Below are positions 47,001-59,572 of a stretch of 60,000 bases of DNA, piece after piece. Made by a program: the position numbers and the translations under genes. How positions within the stretch are numbered: position 1 is the first letter of the stretch; each line of letters begins with the position of its first letter. The notes beneath the pieces are model-generated. The model was not told the origin of the DNA and ran no database searches. It saw only the letters and a program-made list of their open reading frames with translations. Source of the DNA: Apostichopus japonicus (Eukaryota; Echinodermata; Holothuroidea; Aspidochirotida; Stichopodidae); NCBI RefSeq assembly GCF_037975245.1, contig NC_092567.1, forward strand, positions 18,980,876-19,040,875, written 5' to 3'.

Positions 47001-50000
47001 CAGAAGTCTTTCACCAGGAAGCCCCTGTGCATTGTTACAGGTCTGGGTACTTTCTGAGACAATTGTGTGTAACCCAACCTCACAGCAAAAATGATCTAGT
47101 TTATGAATTATTTCCAACTGCATTGTGCATCCAAACATGTTTTCAATGAAAGGGTCTCTTGTCAAGTACAGGTATGAGCTTAGGGTAAATAAAAATAAAA
47201 AACACTGAACTTTGCAAAAATTGCGGTATATGCTCCAGTTTGGTATGCTACAGTGTGTTAGGATAATAGTTTTTGTCCCGAGGTAGAAAAGAAATCACGG
47301 ATATTCCGCAAATTCCCAGAAAAAGCTCATGCCTGCAAGTAAACTATATACTACTGTAATTAATTTAATTGAATGATCATTTTTTTTTTTTTAAGAACTT
47401 ACATCAGCATCAACGCATTTCCCGTCACTGGTTCTGTCTTTACCACAGCATGAGCCAGGGATGCCCTTATCCAGATCTTCATAGTCTTCTCTGCCATTTA
47501 TGCCACAGCAGTCAAACTGCGGAACGAGATTGGAGAGGAAGAAATATTCACATTCAAGTTTGTGATTTGTCATGGTTTTCAGTGAAGGAGTAGTTTTCAA
47601 TATGTTCAACCCCTACTCAATAACATGCCTGTATATATACTCATGGCGTACCATCGGGCTCTGAATATCCTTTACTTCAGTAGGTCACAGGATTTTTCTT
47701 TTCTAGCTAGACCTCAAGAAAATGAAAAAATGTGTCTACAGTTTTTGGAGCTTCCAGAGATTGCTTGAATTATTTCTTCAAGATCATAGCCCAAGCTAGA
47801 TTTTATGCTTGCTGAGCATCGATTCTAAAGGTTGAGGAGGGGGGTGTGGTACCTCATGGCACAGGCCTCTTGGGAAGATCATGGGATGGGGCCATAAGAC
47901 CACTGATCTAGTATAAAAAAAACTCTTGTCATATCTGTAACCCATCCTAATTAGCTTGCCCCTATATGACTGATGGTACACTTTCCTTTGAAAATATATA
48001 TATATATATGTAAACCAGTCTCAATATCCCTTGTCATTTTACATGAATTTTTTAAAGCCTAACCTATCTCTGCAATCCGTCGATGCTAGATAGATAGATA
48101 GATAGATAGGTAGATAGATTCTTTATTCAGTCAATGAGCAATAAAATTACACATCGAAAATTAAAACATTCCTCAAGCTCCTTAGAATAGAAATAGAAAA
48201 ATAGAATAATAGAAATGAGGAAATACTGCAATGCTCAAGTGTAATAGTAACGGTGAGTATACCCCTCTCTTGATTTTTGCATGTTACATAATTCACGTAA
48301 ACTATCCTTCGAAAAACCATCTATTTGCTCTTCTGTAGGAATCCTTACTGTATGCGAACCACCCCTCCCTATATCCTTGCCCCGACTTACTTAAGGAATA
48401 TCTTTCCTCTGGAAACCCACACGTTTGCTCTTATGTAACAATAATTTTCATATGTGACCACACTTCTCCTCTCCCCCCCCCCCCCCCGCCCCTTATTCCT
48501 CTGCCTGTTGCAATTTACATGAGGCATACCTTCATCTGGAAACTGTCAATTGCCAAAGAGTAGGAGTCGTTGCCATGTTTGTACTTCATCTGCAGCATAT
48601 CCGTGGCTTCAGAGGATAGGAAGGTGTCAATTTCTGCTGAGTAGATCGCAGCCAGGACAGCTCCTGCCAATTGTGCGAAGAACAGCAGGATGATGATCAG
48701 GAAATACTGCAATGAAACAAGAAAAGAGAAAGTGAGTATGGAATTTGTTTGGTTCCCCTTTCAAAAAGTGGACAAAGTTATAAGAAAATTTATAAAAATT
48801 TATAAAAATTATAAAAATAAAAATTTATAAAAAAAGAAATTTATAAGAAAATTAAAATTTGTTTTTTTCTTCAAAATACAGCCCCCCCCCAAAAAAAAAG
48901 TTGAAAGAAAATGGAACATTTTGTCATATAACATGTTGAAAGTATAAACAGATTACAGTGTACATCCCACTAAACCGGTAAATCCAGAACAAGAACAAAC
49001 TTTCAATGAGCATTTTATATGCAAATAAGGATCGACTAGGCTTGTCTAGGATAAACTAGGCTTGCTTTGGTACATCTACCACAAAATATTTGCCTTCTGC
49101 AGTATTTAGTTGGTCATTTGAGCATCAACAAGAGGCCAATTGGCAGTTTCTAGTCTTCTCATTGATACTGTTGTGGTTGTACAGAACTATCTTATCAGGT
49201 CAAAAATGATTGCATATATGATATATTTTGCCCTGTTTGCATGTTTGCATGCTTGCATCGAAGAGAGTTTTGTCCAACGACTTTGCAGACACAATATATT
49301 CTGCATTAAAGGAAATTACAATATAGGTTCACATGCTGTTAGTACTGTTACTTGGTGAAAGTCACTGAAACATTACTTTTAGCTACCAAGCCTACCATCT
49401 AAACAAAACATGTGCAATTGTCTCTTAACAGATTACTTGGCAATATCTGTGGTATACAATACTATCTGTGAATTGATTTAAAACAATTTCGTAGTTGCAC
49501 GGATGTCTTCCAGAGTTCAAATTCATGTCAACCAAACCAAAAGACCATGGTAAAATAATTTCAAAGGTAAATTGCAGAACGAGTAGCACAGAGAACCTAG
49601 AATAATTTGATAAACCACCTCTGTCCTTAATATTATCCAAAGTGGGTTCAAAATGGGTTTTATTGATGAACAGAGATCAAATCCTTATCATTCTCTGCCC
49701 ACGGTTCCAAAAACTGATATTTATCTGATTGAACAAAAAAACTTTGTAGCTGTAAAACTATGACCCCAGACAAAACTTGGCAGACAAAGCTTGAAACAGC
49801 TACTTTTTATTGATTTTTTAAAGTTTGTATATGTTTTTAAGTTTACAATGCTAACTGATGGCTGGACAGACATCAAACTATTTCTACACAAAACAGGAAA
49901 CATTTGCAATTTTGCCTATAATGCATCATAACCATCCTTTCTACAACATTTTAGGCTATGATGATGTATACCTTTGTTTGAGCACTACAATTACAACCGC

Positions 50001-52066
50001 TCTGGACTGCGTTTATGCCCACCAAGTACACTGAGGGGCCCGCTACAGATATATATATTTGGGCCTAATTCTATCCATATATTTAATTCACAAGTGAGAA
50101 GATAAGTTTCTTATTTGTAGGACTTGCTGTACATATGTTTGTATTACTGTATGTGTATCGCAGTCTATTGATGCTTATACTATTGCTTTTCTATTTTTCT
50201 TTTCTTTTTTTTTTCGTTTACGACCTGTGTAAGCCGAATTTCCGACATTTGTGGACAATAAATTCAAATTCAATTCATTCATAAATTCAAGTACTTACCA
50301 AGCCCAACAACAAACGGTTAAGAAGGAAAGCTCCGCAGCATCCAATGATGGCAAAGAAGATGATGATTACTCCAGCTCCTGAAAAATATTTGAAAACAGA
50401 CAAAATTTTAGCTACTAGGTAATTAAAGCCAGATTTAATTGTCTCGGGGATTGGAGGAAGAGGTGTAGGATTCAAATAGTAATAATTAATATTAATAATT
50501 TATTCTTATATACTGTAGCGCTTTCACATTAAAGAATGATGTCAAAGCACTTCACAAAATCGCATAGAATATTACAACATAAAATTATTACAGCTTAAAA
50601 ATATTACAGCCTAAAAATATTGCATCCTAAAAATTACAGAAATAAATATCCTAACAATAATTATTCAAGCAATAAAATTCAGAAATTTATAGACGAAAGC
50701 AATAAAATATGACAGCATACAATGAAACTAAAATACTAAACTATTAAAGCGAAAATTAGTAACAATAAGACTATCAAAATATAAATAGAATATAAATTTT
50801 AATATACAACAATATAGCTCAAGAATTAGGTACAGTTACATAGAGTGAAGAGCAAAATTTTAATATAATCATAATACAAAGCGCAAATTACAAAAAATAT
50901 GAACAAATAAACACAAATTTACACAGAAGATCAAAACAATTTTTACTAAATAAATAAGGTTTGAGTTAAGATTTCACCCGGATGCTTAAGTATGCGTTCC
51001 TCTTTCATCATATCCAAGTAATTTTTTTTTTACCCATGGACGATCCTCTTTTAAGTTTATACGTACCCATCATGATGAAGCACCCGACTTCCAAATAGAC
51101 ATTGTCAAGAATATTGGCAAGATCGATGACATTGAAATTAAAGGCTTCCACGGGACCCAACCAGATGAAGATGGACACAACCACAAGGCCAACACCGCAT
51201 AGCTGAAGAAACAAAATCATCACAAAAAAAATGGGTCATATTGTTTCAAATTGTGTTTCAATATTTAAGGTAACTTGTTATCATGCGATATTTCTTCTGT
51301 GTTATCAAACCTCCAAATCAACATGGAGATCCTTTTAATACTCCTAGCAATGACTATTTTCGGTTTTTTTTTTTTGGGGGGGGGGGGGTAAATGTCATAG
51401 AACAACATTTTGTAAACTGTTGTTAAATAACAGTTGCTAACATTTTCATCACATAGCAACATAGCTGCTAAGATCTGTTACATTCTCACATTCTTCCAGA
51501 AAGTTTTTGTTTTTAATTTCTTTAATAACCCTGTATTACTAACTGTTAATTTTCAATCAGTAACCATCTAATATGTATTGAATGAGTATTGTCCTTTGAA
51601 TATCACTTTAAAACAATTCAACCACCTTTTTTCAAGAAAAGAAAGCTTTTTTGATGAACTTACGTTAAAGAAAGAAAAAAAATGCAAGACTAATAAACTT
51701 CAGTCCAGACAGGTTGCAAAACTGAACAGTTCTCAACTTATCCAACATTTTCTAGTCAGATACAAGCTCTGATATTTATTACAGATTGTCGATGACAGTG
51801 CAAACCTGTTGTTGCTATGCAATCAATTTTAACGTTTGCAAGACTGTTAAACACTATGTCAATCTTTTCCGATACTGTTTCCCAGCGGCTTACCTAGCGA
51901 TCAGGGAGCGAAAGGCAAGAGTAAACATTGATGTGAGATGGGGAGAGTCTAATACTAACTGGAGCCTATAAAACTCTCAATGAAACTCGACACTTACGAA
52001 AAAGATGAAGTTGAGCATGAACAGTATAAACTGAACGCAACGTGTTCCACAGCTTTCGTCACCCAT
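43966..52066 (-). CDS. Tetraspanin 2 (243 aa, seven coding exons, complete)
   Basis: Exons in transcript order: 52066-51998, 51202-51067, 50378-50299, 48706-48530, 47516-47403, 44490-44395, 44025-43966; total 732 nt. The start has an AAAATGG context and an in-frame TAA nine bases upstream. Seen: N-terminus with C6 and C10, four membrane segments (about 12-37, 58-88, 90-115, 210-235), a large loop with CCG (157-159), CC (177-178), C188 and GC (197-198), sequons NDS 141 and NTT 209, and a short tail CRNASEKDY. Intron phases match tetraspanin 1 exactly, so the two are tandem duplicates in the same orientation. The role as a membrane organiser is family knowledge; partners are unknown. Intron 5 holds an 1.8-kb minisatellite. 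Confidence 0.97.
44395..44490 (-). CDS. Tetraspanin 2 exon 6: loop end and TM4 start
   Basis: 96 nt, phase 0 to 0, acceptor ctcttttgatcag (a second AG 12 nt inside was rejected because it shifts the frame), donor GTATGT. It encodes IAQSGCREELKAFL, then TTIIGATLVGVACLE. Confidence 0.95.
44520..46345. repeat. 26-bp minisatellite with higher-order structure (tetraspanin 2 intron 5)
   Basis: About 70 units of the type CCTGCATATTTCTGAACCTTTCTTT (24-26 bp). Variants with tacacatttctgaacc and ggatatttt alternate at about 121 and 99 bp spacing (45053-45713), a higher-order unit of about 220 bp. A 467-codon minus-strand frame (45913-44510) runs through it; because 26 is not a multiple of three, the unit is read in three frames in turn, all free of stops. 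Confidence 0.95.
46346..47402 (-). other. Tetraspanin 2 intron 5, remainder
   Basis: AT-rich sequence with a G-run at 46976-46990. No gene or element recognised. Confidence 0.5.
47403..47516 (-). CDS. Tetraspanin 2 exon 5: CCG motif of large loop
   Basis: 114 nt, phase 0 to 0, acceptor ctcgttccgcag, donor GTAAGT. It encodes FDCCGINGREDYEDL, then GSCCGKDRTSDGKC. Confidence 0.97.
47517..48529 (-). other. Tetraspanin 2 intron 4
   Basis: Holds a short (AT)n tract (47994-48008), a (GATA)n tract (48087-48120) followed by ttctttattcagtcaatgag, which looks like the tail end of an inverted retroposon, and a C-run (48472-48490). Confidence 0.6.
48530..48706 (-). CDS. Tetraspanin 2 exon 4: TM3 and start of large loop
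   Basis: 177 nt, phase 0 to 0, acceptor tttcattgcag, donor GTATGC. It encodes YFLIIILLFFAQLAGAVLAA, then the loop start, ending AIDSFQMK. Confidence 0.96.
48707..50298 (-). other. Tetraspanin 2 intron 3
   Basis: AT-rich, with ataaaaatttat-type low complexity (48780-48850). Near 50220-50280 acaataaattcaaattcaat is an AT-rich retroposon-like 3' end. No exon. Confidence 0.5.
50299..50378 (-). CDS. Tetraspanin 2 exon 3: TM2 and intracellular loop
   Basis: 80 nt, phase 1 to 0, acceptor aatatttttcag, donor GTAAGT. It encodes AGVIIIFFAIIGCCGAF, then LLNRLLLGL. Confidence 0.97.
50379..51066 (-). other. Tetraspanin 2 intron 2
   Basis: Very A-rich on the + strand from 50480 to 50960 with many short aaaatatta / taaaat repeats. 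No exon. Confidence 0.5.
51067..51202 (-). CDS. Tetraspanin 2 exon 2: TM1 end, small loop, TM2 start
   Basis: 136 nt, phase 0 to 1, acceptor tttcttcag, donor GTACGT. It encodes LCGVGLVVVSIFIWLG, then DLANILDN and YLEVGCFIMMG. Confidence 0.96.
51203..51997 (-). other. Tetraspanin 2 intron 1
   Basis: A T/G-run at 51364-51388 and otherwise AT-rich sequence. No exon or element seen. Confidence 0.5.
51998..52066 (-). CDS. Tetraspanin 2 exon 1 (coding part)
   Basis: 69 coding nt ending at GTAAGT. It encodes MGDESCGTRCVQ and FILFMLNFIFF. The exon extends into 5' UTR to 52107, where cttcttccag is a good acceptor, so at least one upstream non-coding exon is likely. Confidence 0.95.
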
Positions 52067-55000
52067 TTTGCTTTATTTAATTTGAGATGATTCACCACAG
52101 CAAAAATCTGGAAGAAGAGTAAGAGAGAGAACTTGACTTTACGATTTGACGGAGTACAATAAATGTAAAACTGCTGCAGGTGTGTGTAAATCATGACTTT
52201 TATTACTGAGCTAATCCATTACGATCAGAACACCCAGACAGTTTTATACATGTATCAGTGCGGACTCAAATGGACTGCTGGCGCCCTTTTCAGCATTTTA
52301 CCACTTTTTAGTTATTCGCGATTATTTACTTTTTTTATTGCGCTCTCATCTACCTATTGACATTTGTCACATTTCGTTGGCGATGACACCTATTTATTCT
52401 TCGTTTATCTGCAAATTAGCAAGGCCAGGAAAGGGTAATTTCCGGCGATCTAGGAAGTATCTTTACTCAAAAATTGTTGGTACGCTCCGCGCCAACCTGT
52501 GGTGGCGCTCCGCTTAGATAGTGTCGAAAGACCATTCTCGCCCCCCTTGACCAGTACCCCTAGCTCCGCCACTGACATGTATGTATTTACGGCATTTCTG
52601 TCATGATCTGAGAATACATTTACATTATCAGAGGATATCAGAAGATAGTAACATGAAAAGGATTAAAAAACTGTGTGTTTCAAAACATGAAAATGACCCA
52701 ATTCTCTACATTCTACATTTGATAGCAACAGTACGGTCAAGTTCATACAAAGTAACAATGCTACTGTTTTCTGACATTTCATGCATTTGAGAATCCTTGG
52801 GTGAAGTCCCTAAAACCCGAGGAACCACAGGCCCTACTGTACTTTCCTTCCCTATGACTTAACACCCTCCCAGCACCCTTCCCGAGCTCTCTGCTAATAA
52901 TTTCATCCAAACATAACACTTGTGGATACATGCAAGTTCCTGACAATCTGACTTAATTAATGTTAATTACTTTGAGGTGTCTTAATGTCATTTTGTGTCT
53001 TGTCTATGCTCTGCCCTGTGCAAGTACATCTTTTTTTTTTTTACAGTAGTTTATTTGCTTATTTTCACTTTGTCACGCCCTTTTTAAAACTCTCATACTC
53101 TTTAAAGCTTGAATATATTTAGTGTGTAGTGGAAACAAGAGTCACTTAATATCTGGAAATACTTCACTAATACACTTCTCAATCAAACAGAATTAGGCGG
53201 TTACGACTATTTGTCCCTTCCTTTTTTATGCAATTTATAATTGAACCTAATTACATTTCTTCTTCCCATGCCTGACGTCCCCCACGTACCCCCAAACCAA
53301 CCTTTTCCTAAAATGTGCATTTATCACAAGTTTTACATCATTTTAAATATTAAATAGAGAGACTTTTGCATGACACAAATTTAATGCAATTTTCTAATAA
53401 TTTCCTAAATATGCAGAGATATATGAATATCAGGGCTAATATACATCATTCCTGGTACGATCTGTGAATTTTAGTAACAGATTATTCCCTAGTCTTCAAG
53501 TACCTATCATTTTAATTAACAGGTCGAGTACTCTGTCATCAGACAGAGACAAACTTCATGCAGACTGCAGCCTTATACAAGACATGTATATTAATATATA
53601 TGTGCATACAGTGTGGTGTACAGCCTGACAAAGTCACACTCTGCTGAGGTTCAATCCTCTAAATATTGAGACTTCTCTCACGTTTACTCTCCCTTTAAAG
53701 GAATATACTTGAACTGTTTTTTTTGTTGACAATCCCTTTATAGAAAGTTGCAAATATATCATCAACAAGCTGTAAGCCAGCAGGCTTTAATAGTGATTCC
53801 TTGCCTTATAAGTTTATACTGTACAGTATATGGAATCACTTAATTGATATAGCAACTGAGGAAAATGTGTCCTGAAGTCAAGTACCAGAACATCATACCA
53901 GATAACTTGATCAATGCAAAGGCATTGCCCTTCTGAAAGTTGATGGCAGATAACAGTCATTAGTTTTTTGGGTTTTGTACTCATTATAGAGATGCCATAT
54001 GTAGCCATATTTACCAGCTCATGCACTTTTCTATCCGGAAATATTGTATTTAAGTAGTGTTCAAGTTTTGACAACTGGTGACCTTAACTGAACTTTGACC
54101 TTCATCAATTGTGTACAAACCATAAAATACACAAGGATAAGATACCATGCATCTATGAGCTCCCTTCATGTTCTGGTTTTGGGAAATATAGCATTTTTGA
54201 TATGTTCATATTTTGCCCTCTGTTGACCTCAAATGACCTTTCACATTCATGAAAAATACTACAGATCATCTACTCACCAATGACAAGCTACACACTAACT
54301 TTGAACTTCCTGCAACTTGTACTTCTTGAGATATTGTGTGAACAATGTTTTCAGACTTTGACCCATGCTGACCTCAAATAACCTTTGACCAATACCAAAC
54401 AACAATCCCAAACCAGTTCTATCTAAGGGGAACGTACTGTACGTACATACCAAATATGACACTTACCACAGTTATCGATCCTTCTGAAGTTGGAGCCTTT
54501 ACGAGCAAGTGTCACACACACACACATGCCATCATTATCACCATTGCATAGATTTCTTTTGCTTGCGGCAAGGAATCAATAAAAAGGATCCTGCAAACCT
54601 TCCACTTGTGCAGTTTCCTTCCAAAGAGCAGTAGGTTGTTTGTCTTCTTTTTTTTTTTTAATTTCTTTCTTTTTTCCCATTTCCAAGCATGAAACCCTAT
54701 TAGAACAATAATTTTCTCTAACATAATGAAAGGGCAATGTATCAATGTACAATTTTGAGAGACAACTAAACTAAGAGCTTCTTCAGCTAAATCTAGCCCC
54801 TTCTGTTTAAATTGTAATGGTGCATCAAAATAATTTTACTCCTACAATTGTAATGCCACAACTTATCCTCCCAACAGCTTGTTTCGTTAAACAAAAATAT
54901 TCAATTTTACTGTGCAAATAGAGAGAGTCCAACTTATAAAATTCAGTCTCACGATTACATCGCAAACTTTAAAATGATATGAAACACGACCCTTCCTGAA

Positions 55001-55539
55001 TTCTTGTTTGAACCGGATGTTGAAGTGAATTTGATAAATGTGTCTGTATATTCATACGAGGACTGACCTAATATGAAACTGATGAGTTAAATTTTTAAGC
55101 ACACCAATGCTGACTTTATACAAATGTTTTTGTCACACAAATCATGAATTTCTTTTTCAAATTTATATTCTAAATATGTCAAAAGTTGAAATACCGCAAA
55201 GTTTGGTACAAAAGCGTGTTTTTCATTATATACTAACATAAATTCATATTTAATTTTCCCAAATTTTATATATATTTCCCACCTGATTAAACAGATTTAG
55301 TTCATTTAGACTCTCAGCTTGTGTACAGTATTTGTGTGTCTGTTCTGTTGATTCACCATTTTCAAATGGATAAGGGAAAATGGAGAAAGTGAAGAAAAAA
55401 AAGCAAAGAGACAAAGTACTAGGAGTATGGTATAGTTCCAACAATTTATGTTTATGCTTTACATTTAGTTTTTCTTGGTGTGTACATAAAAAAAAAAGTC
55501 ACCAATCCAAACAATTACATAAAAAAAAATCCCAACGAA

Positions 55540-55715
55540 AAACGTACCATGCTGGCACTTCGGATGGTAGAACTAAGAAGGAAGGGCATTGACCAGAGGA
55601 GCCAGTTATAGAGGGCACACGTACAGTGTTAAAAAGGTTACCAGTTCCTTCTAGGCACAGTAGAACAAAGGTGCTAAGGTTGTCGGAAGACAGGTAGGCG
55701 AGGAGCAAAGTAAAT
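55540..55715 (+). repeat. Dispersed repeat family R1, copy b
   Basis: Ends with ggtgctaaggttgtcggaag, acaggtaggcgaggagcaaa, gtaaat, matching the ends of copies at 59123-59300 and 59411-59572. Its interior ggaagggcattgaccagagg also matches their interiors. Confidence 0.75.
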
Positions 55716-56803
55716 TAACAGTTTCTGCCAACTTTTATTGTTTAATAATTAAGTTTAAGAAAGCAAACTGGTATTCATTAGAGATTTATCTGGTTTTGAT
55801 GTAAACTTACTAAATTGTTGAGAAAAATGATACATGAGGTCGGTCATTGAAGTTTCCATCCCATTTAGAGGGCTGGGAGTATCCTCCAGAAAAAGATAAA
55901 TTTTTAAGGGGGAGGGGGATATCCCCATGATACCACTACTGCCCCCTTCCAGATCCAAGGCATGTTCTCCTACCCACTGATCTCCTCCACTGAACAAAGT
56001 TTTCAAAATTTACATATTGCCAAACTATCCCCAGTATGAAAATCATCTACCTAAGAACTGTAAATAACAGCGTTCAATTGTCATTGCTTTTGGTTGGCAT
56101 ATTTGCAATCGTACAAAATGTATTATGATTTGACATTTACATTTAGTTTACACACCTGCATACTTGACAAAGAATGATCAATTCCATAGGTTCTGTGCTG
56201 AAGTATTTATATACTTATATTTATTTAATTCATACAGATACTGTAGTTCTAAATAAATATATGTTGTATCTTTCCTGACATTAACATGACTCAATCACTC
56301 TGTCAGACCAAGGTCTCCATTAATTGTACTCTACGGAAGCTTTTGACACGAAACAGATTTCCAATTCGCTCAATCCATATAAATTTATGAATGAAGACAA
56401 ATTTTGTCCATGCATGCTGCTCGTGAACACTCACCGCTCATTAAAATGACTTTCAAACATACACTGAACCGTCAGCTACAATAACTCGCGATGTTAACGC
56501 TTCATAAAATCTATCAAAATCAACCATCCACACCCCAAAAAGAAGAAGAAGAAGAAATAATAATGAAAAAAAAAATCACATGAGGAGCAGACATCCTTGC
56601 TCTCACTGATGGGCTCTAGCCGTTCAAATCAAGCTGAAGAATAATATAAACCAGTCTAATTTTGACAGAGCCTCATCCTCAGATATTCAAAAACACAGAT
56701 GACAACATTTTGTTGTCTTTGATCTGCTGAATTTTTCTCTGTCTTCGATGCATCCTTCTACATTTCTAGTCGTTTTTTCTCAATAGTGATGAAGATTACT
56801 CAC

Positions 56804-56910
56804 AACCTCCTCGTTCTTCTCTTCTCGTGCTTGCTGTCTCTCTCTCTCCATCTCTCTCTCTGCGCTCTTCCGCATGCAACGCCCCTCTAGCATTCTCTCT
56901 GATCAGAGAC
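56804..56910 (-). promoter_or_regulatory. Candidate first (5' UTR) exon / promoter region of tetraspanin 2
   Basis: On the - strand a GC-richer, GA-repeat-rich segment (agagagagagatggagagag, gcgttgcatgcggaagagcg) ends in a good donor GAGGTT|GTGAGT at 56803. The acceptor at 52107 could receive it. No TATA box is evident. This is inference from base composition and splice signals only. Confidence 0.3.
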
Positions 56911-57768
56911 CTCCCAGGGCAGTTGTATGTTAATCACGCATCCTGCCACTAATCACTAAGCCTTGTACATTGTACTGTTGCATACTGTACATGTTAAGAA
57001 TAAGGAACAGAGTGAGAGATCTCGCAGTTGCATTACATCTTCATCTAACTGCTGGAGATTCTGCATTATACTTTTCTGCATAATGGCTGCCTGCCTGATG
57101 CATTTGCAAGCCTCGCCGTAGTTCGTTAGTCGAGTGAAGATAACTTTAGTGCACGGTTCTAAGTCCTTACAGTTCAAGTACGCAGTAATAGCAAAATTGT
57201 CTGTTCAAACACATGTTGAGTTGGGTAAATAGTCAAGTCTATCATGAGTAATGCCCTTTGTGTGGTGATAACGTAGATGAAAGAAAACAACATACCCATG
57301 GGCGAGGTTGGTACTTATATATAGATAGATACATATATAGATATATAATTTATCTAAGATTGGCAAAGCAGGGCATAGTCCTTGCAAGTTCATTTTACTC
57401 AAACTGGAGGATTATAAGTATTAGTTAGCTGCTATTGGGCAGTAACTTTGATTAAACTGGGGTTTCTATTTTTCAATTTAGTTGTTTGATTAAGAGACTT
57501 TGCATAATGTATGATACATGCAGAGGCTAATTTAAAATATTTATAAAAACTGGGCATCTGGGTATTTAATTCCACAAGGTTTTAACAACTGTTTTGAGAA
57601 GTACAGTATCACATCATGTATGCATGGATGGAAAGTAGATGTAAAACACATACATTACATAAGAAAGTACTGTATATAACTGTGCAAAGCAAAACAGCTG
57701 TGTAGACATTTAGGAGTCAAATTAAGGTTCTAAGAAAAGGGTAGGGTAGGTAGGGAGGGATGGATGGA

Positions 57769-57835
57769 GGGAAGAAGGGAGGGAGGTAGGTAGGTAGGTA
57801 GGTAGGTAGGTAGATAGGAAGAGCGGAAGGTAGGT
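57769..57835 (+). repeat. (GTAG)n / (GGGA)n microsatellite
   Basis: ggagggaagaagggagggag followed by about eight GGTA repeats. Confidence 0.92.
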
Positions 57836-57873
57836 ACTGTAGATAGGTTGGTAGGGACTTAAAGTACTACAGA

Positions 57874-58132
57874 CACCTAACCAATTTGCCCCATATTCAG
57901 TATATTTGTTGTGTGTGATTATCTCATTCAAAATCTGTTTTTTGGAAAATGCTCTTTCCATTTCCAAGGTATACACATGTGTGAAGTTTTGGTAAATCTG
58001 GGAAACTCATTAAATGTGCGCAAACGATGACATGGAGTGTTGCGCTCATCAGCATTTCTTATTTTTAGCCCTTATTAAGTTAACCCCTTAATTACAAGCC
58101 CACATACTGTATATCACATGAGAAATGTGATG
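57874..58132 (+). repeat. Dispersed repeat family R2, copy 2
   Basis: Second copy of the element at 9128-9373, same strand, with blocks ccccatattcagta, tgtgtgattatct, aaatctgggaaactcatt, gtgttgcgctcatca and aattacaagcccacata in the same order. It lies just after the GTAG microsatellite. Confidence 0.88.
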
Positions 58133-59122
58133 TAAAAGTAAGTGATAACAAAGGGATAACAAAACAGGAAATAAGGCAGTCATTCCCTCCCTTTAAGCTA
58201 ATATTCATAAATACTACTAGAAATTCAGATTTTCATGATTTCTAATGCCTATTAGCGTGATGAGGACATTGTTGTTCATAGGTGTCTGTAGACCTTTGAA
58301 ACAACCGACAGAATTTCCTTGCATGTTTAAGTTCATAGAATTTCACAGGCTTCAGAATAGAACATTTGTTTGACTTAGATGGGAGAATGGTATATGATAT
58401 GGGACAGAGGGGGTGGGAGGGGGGGGGGCTGGAGGGAGAGAACAGGATCAATATGGTATAAAAAAAACCATAATAGTCTAAGATATAATAAAAACACAGA
58501 AATCTGTCATGAACAATTTCTTTTGTTCTACGTACCGTGGAGCTAAGATGCAGACAATTATAGATAGAAGGCTGCTTGCTTAGCATTCAGAGAAGAATGA
58601 GAGTATGTATTCAGACAGTTCTAAAATTAATAACCAGACTATTCTGACAAAAAGTTGGCCTCCTGTGGTATTCTAAAACGAAACTACACTCAAGACAGCA
58701 ACCAAGCTTCGATGCAGAGCATTCTAAAAGCTTGTCAAGGATTTGGGCATTCCACTTTTGGTCCCCATCTATATTATAAATCTTATCTCTCAATGGTATC
58801 TAGGGAGTAGCTTAAAACCTCTTCTATAGGATCCCTTAAGGCCACACAGCTTTTATAACATTATATTAAAATAACACTCAACAGAGCCTACATCAGTGCA
58901 TGCGAAAGAATTGTTGTAGGATTTGTTTGTGCTGTTTTCAAATACAATAATATGTTTATATTCATTATAACTTAAATACACTTATTGAAATGAACACAAT
59001 AATATACAAGGAGTAGGGCAGTAGCCTGATAAGAAATGGGAAGGAAGGGAAAGTTACAAACAAAAGATGTACACATAATAAGCTTTTTGTGAGGTAAATT
59101 CCTAAACTTACCTGGTTTGGAT
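58133..59122. other. Intergenic, no feature recognised
   Basis: AT-rich, with a G-run at 58408-58430. No exon, RNA gene or element seen. Confidence 0.5.
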
Positions 59123-59300
59123 ATTTACGAGTGACAAGCTTACCTGTCTCATTGCAACCTCAGCACTCTACATTTCTAGAGTGAACTATTAACCTTTAAA
59201 CCCAGCTGGTCAATGACCTCCCTTCCCATTCTACCTCCCAAAGTGTATAGCAAGAGTGCTGAGGTTGTGAGGCTACAGGTAAGGGAGGAGCAAAGTAAAT
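59123..59300. mobile_element. Family R1 foldback element, complete-looking copy (178 bp)
   Basis: Starts ATTTAC...CTTACCTGTCTC...CAACCTCAGCAC and ends GTGCTGAGGTTG...ACAGGTAAG...GTAAAT. The two ends are inverted complements with small differences. The interior contains tctagagtgaac and ctggtcaatgacctccc. It is non-coding and MITE-like. No target duplication could be fixed by eye. Confidence 0.8.
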
Positions 59301-59410
59301 TATACAAACAACATTAATCTATGTATTATATTAATCTATTCATCCAAAGATGAAATTTAAAAAAAACCAAAAATAGTTGTATAAATCACAAGCGATAATT
59401 TTGCGGAGAA

Positions 59411-59572
59411 ACATGTGTAGTAGCTTCCAGGTGGTAGATACGGAAGGAGGAATTAGTGGGTGTTGCCCAGGGAGCGAGAGCGCAGTGCTAAAATGTTTCC
59501 AAATGTGTAGTTAGGTAGATAGTAAAGTGCAATTGTGGAGTGGGAGACAGGTAAGAGAGGAGCGAAGTAAAT
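59411..59572 (+). repeat. Dispersed repeat family R1, copy d
   Basis: Right end gtgcaattgtggagtgggag, acaggtaagagaggagcgaa, gtaaat. The left part (cttccaggtggtagatacgg) matches copy b. The left inverted end is degraded. Confidence 0.75.

Larger units (their letters stand above)
52067..57873. other. 5' flank of tetraspanin 2
   Basis: No coding exon. A mobile-element-like fragment lies at about 52480-52580 (tacgctccgcgcc, tagctccgccactga). Repeat-like text is at 54070-54410 (gacctcaaatgacctttcac, cctcaaataacctttgacc). There is an R1 copy at 55540-55715, a candidate 5' UTR exon at 56804-56910 and a (GTAG)n tract at 57769-57835. Confidence 0.55.
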
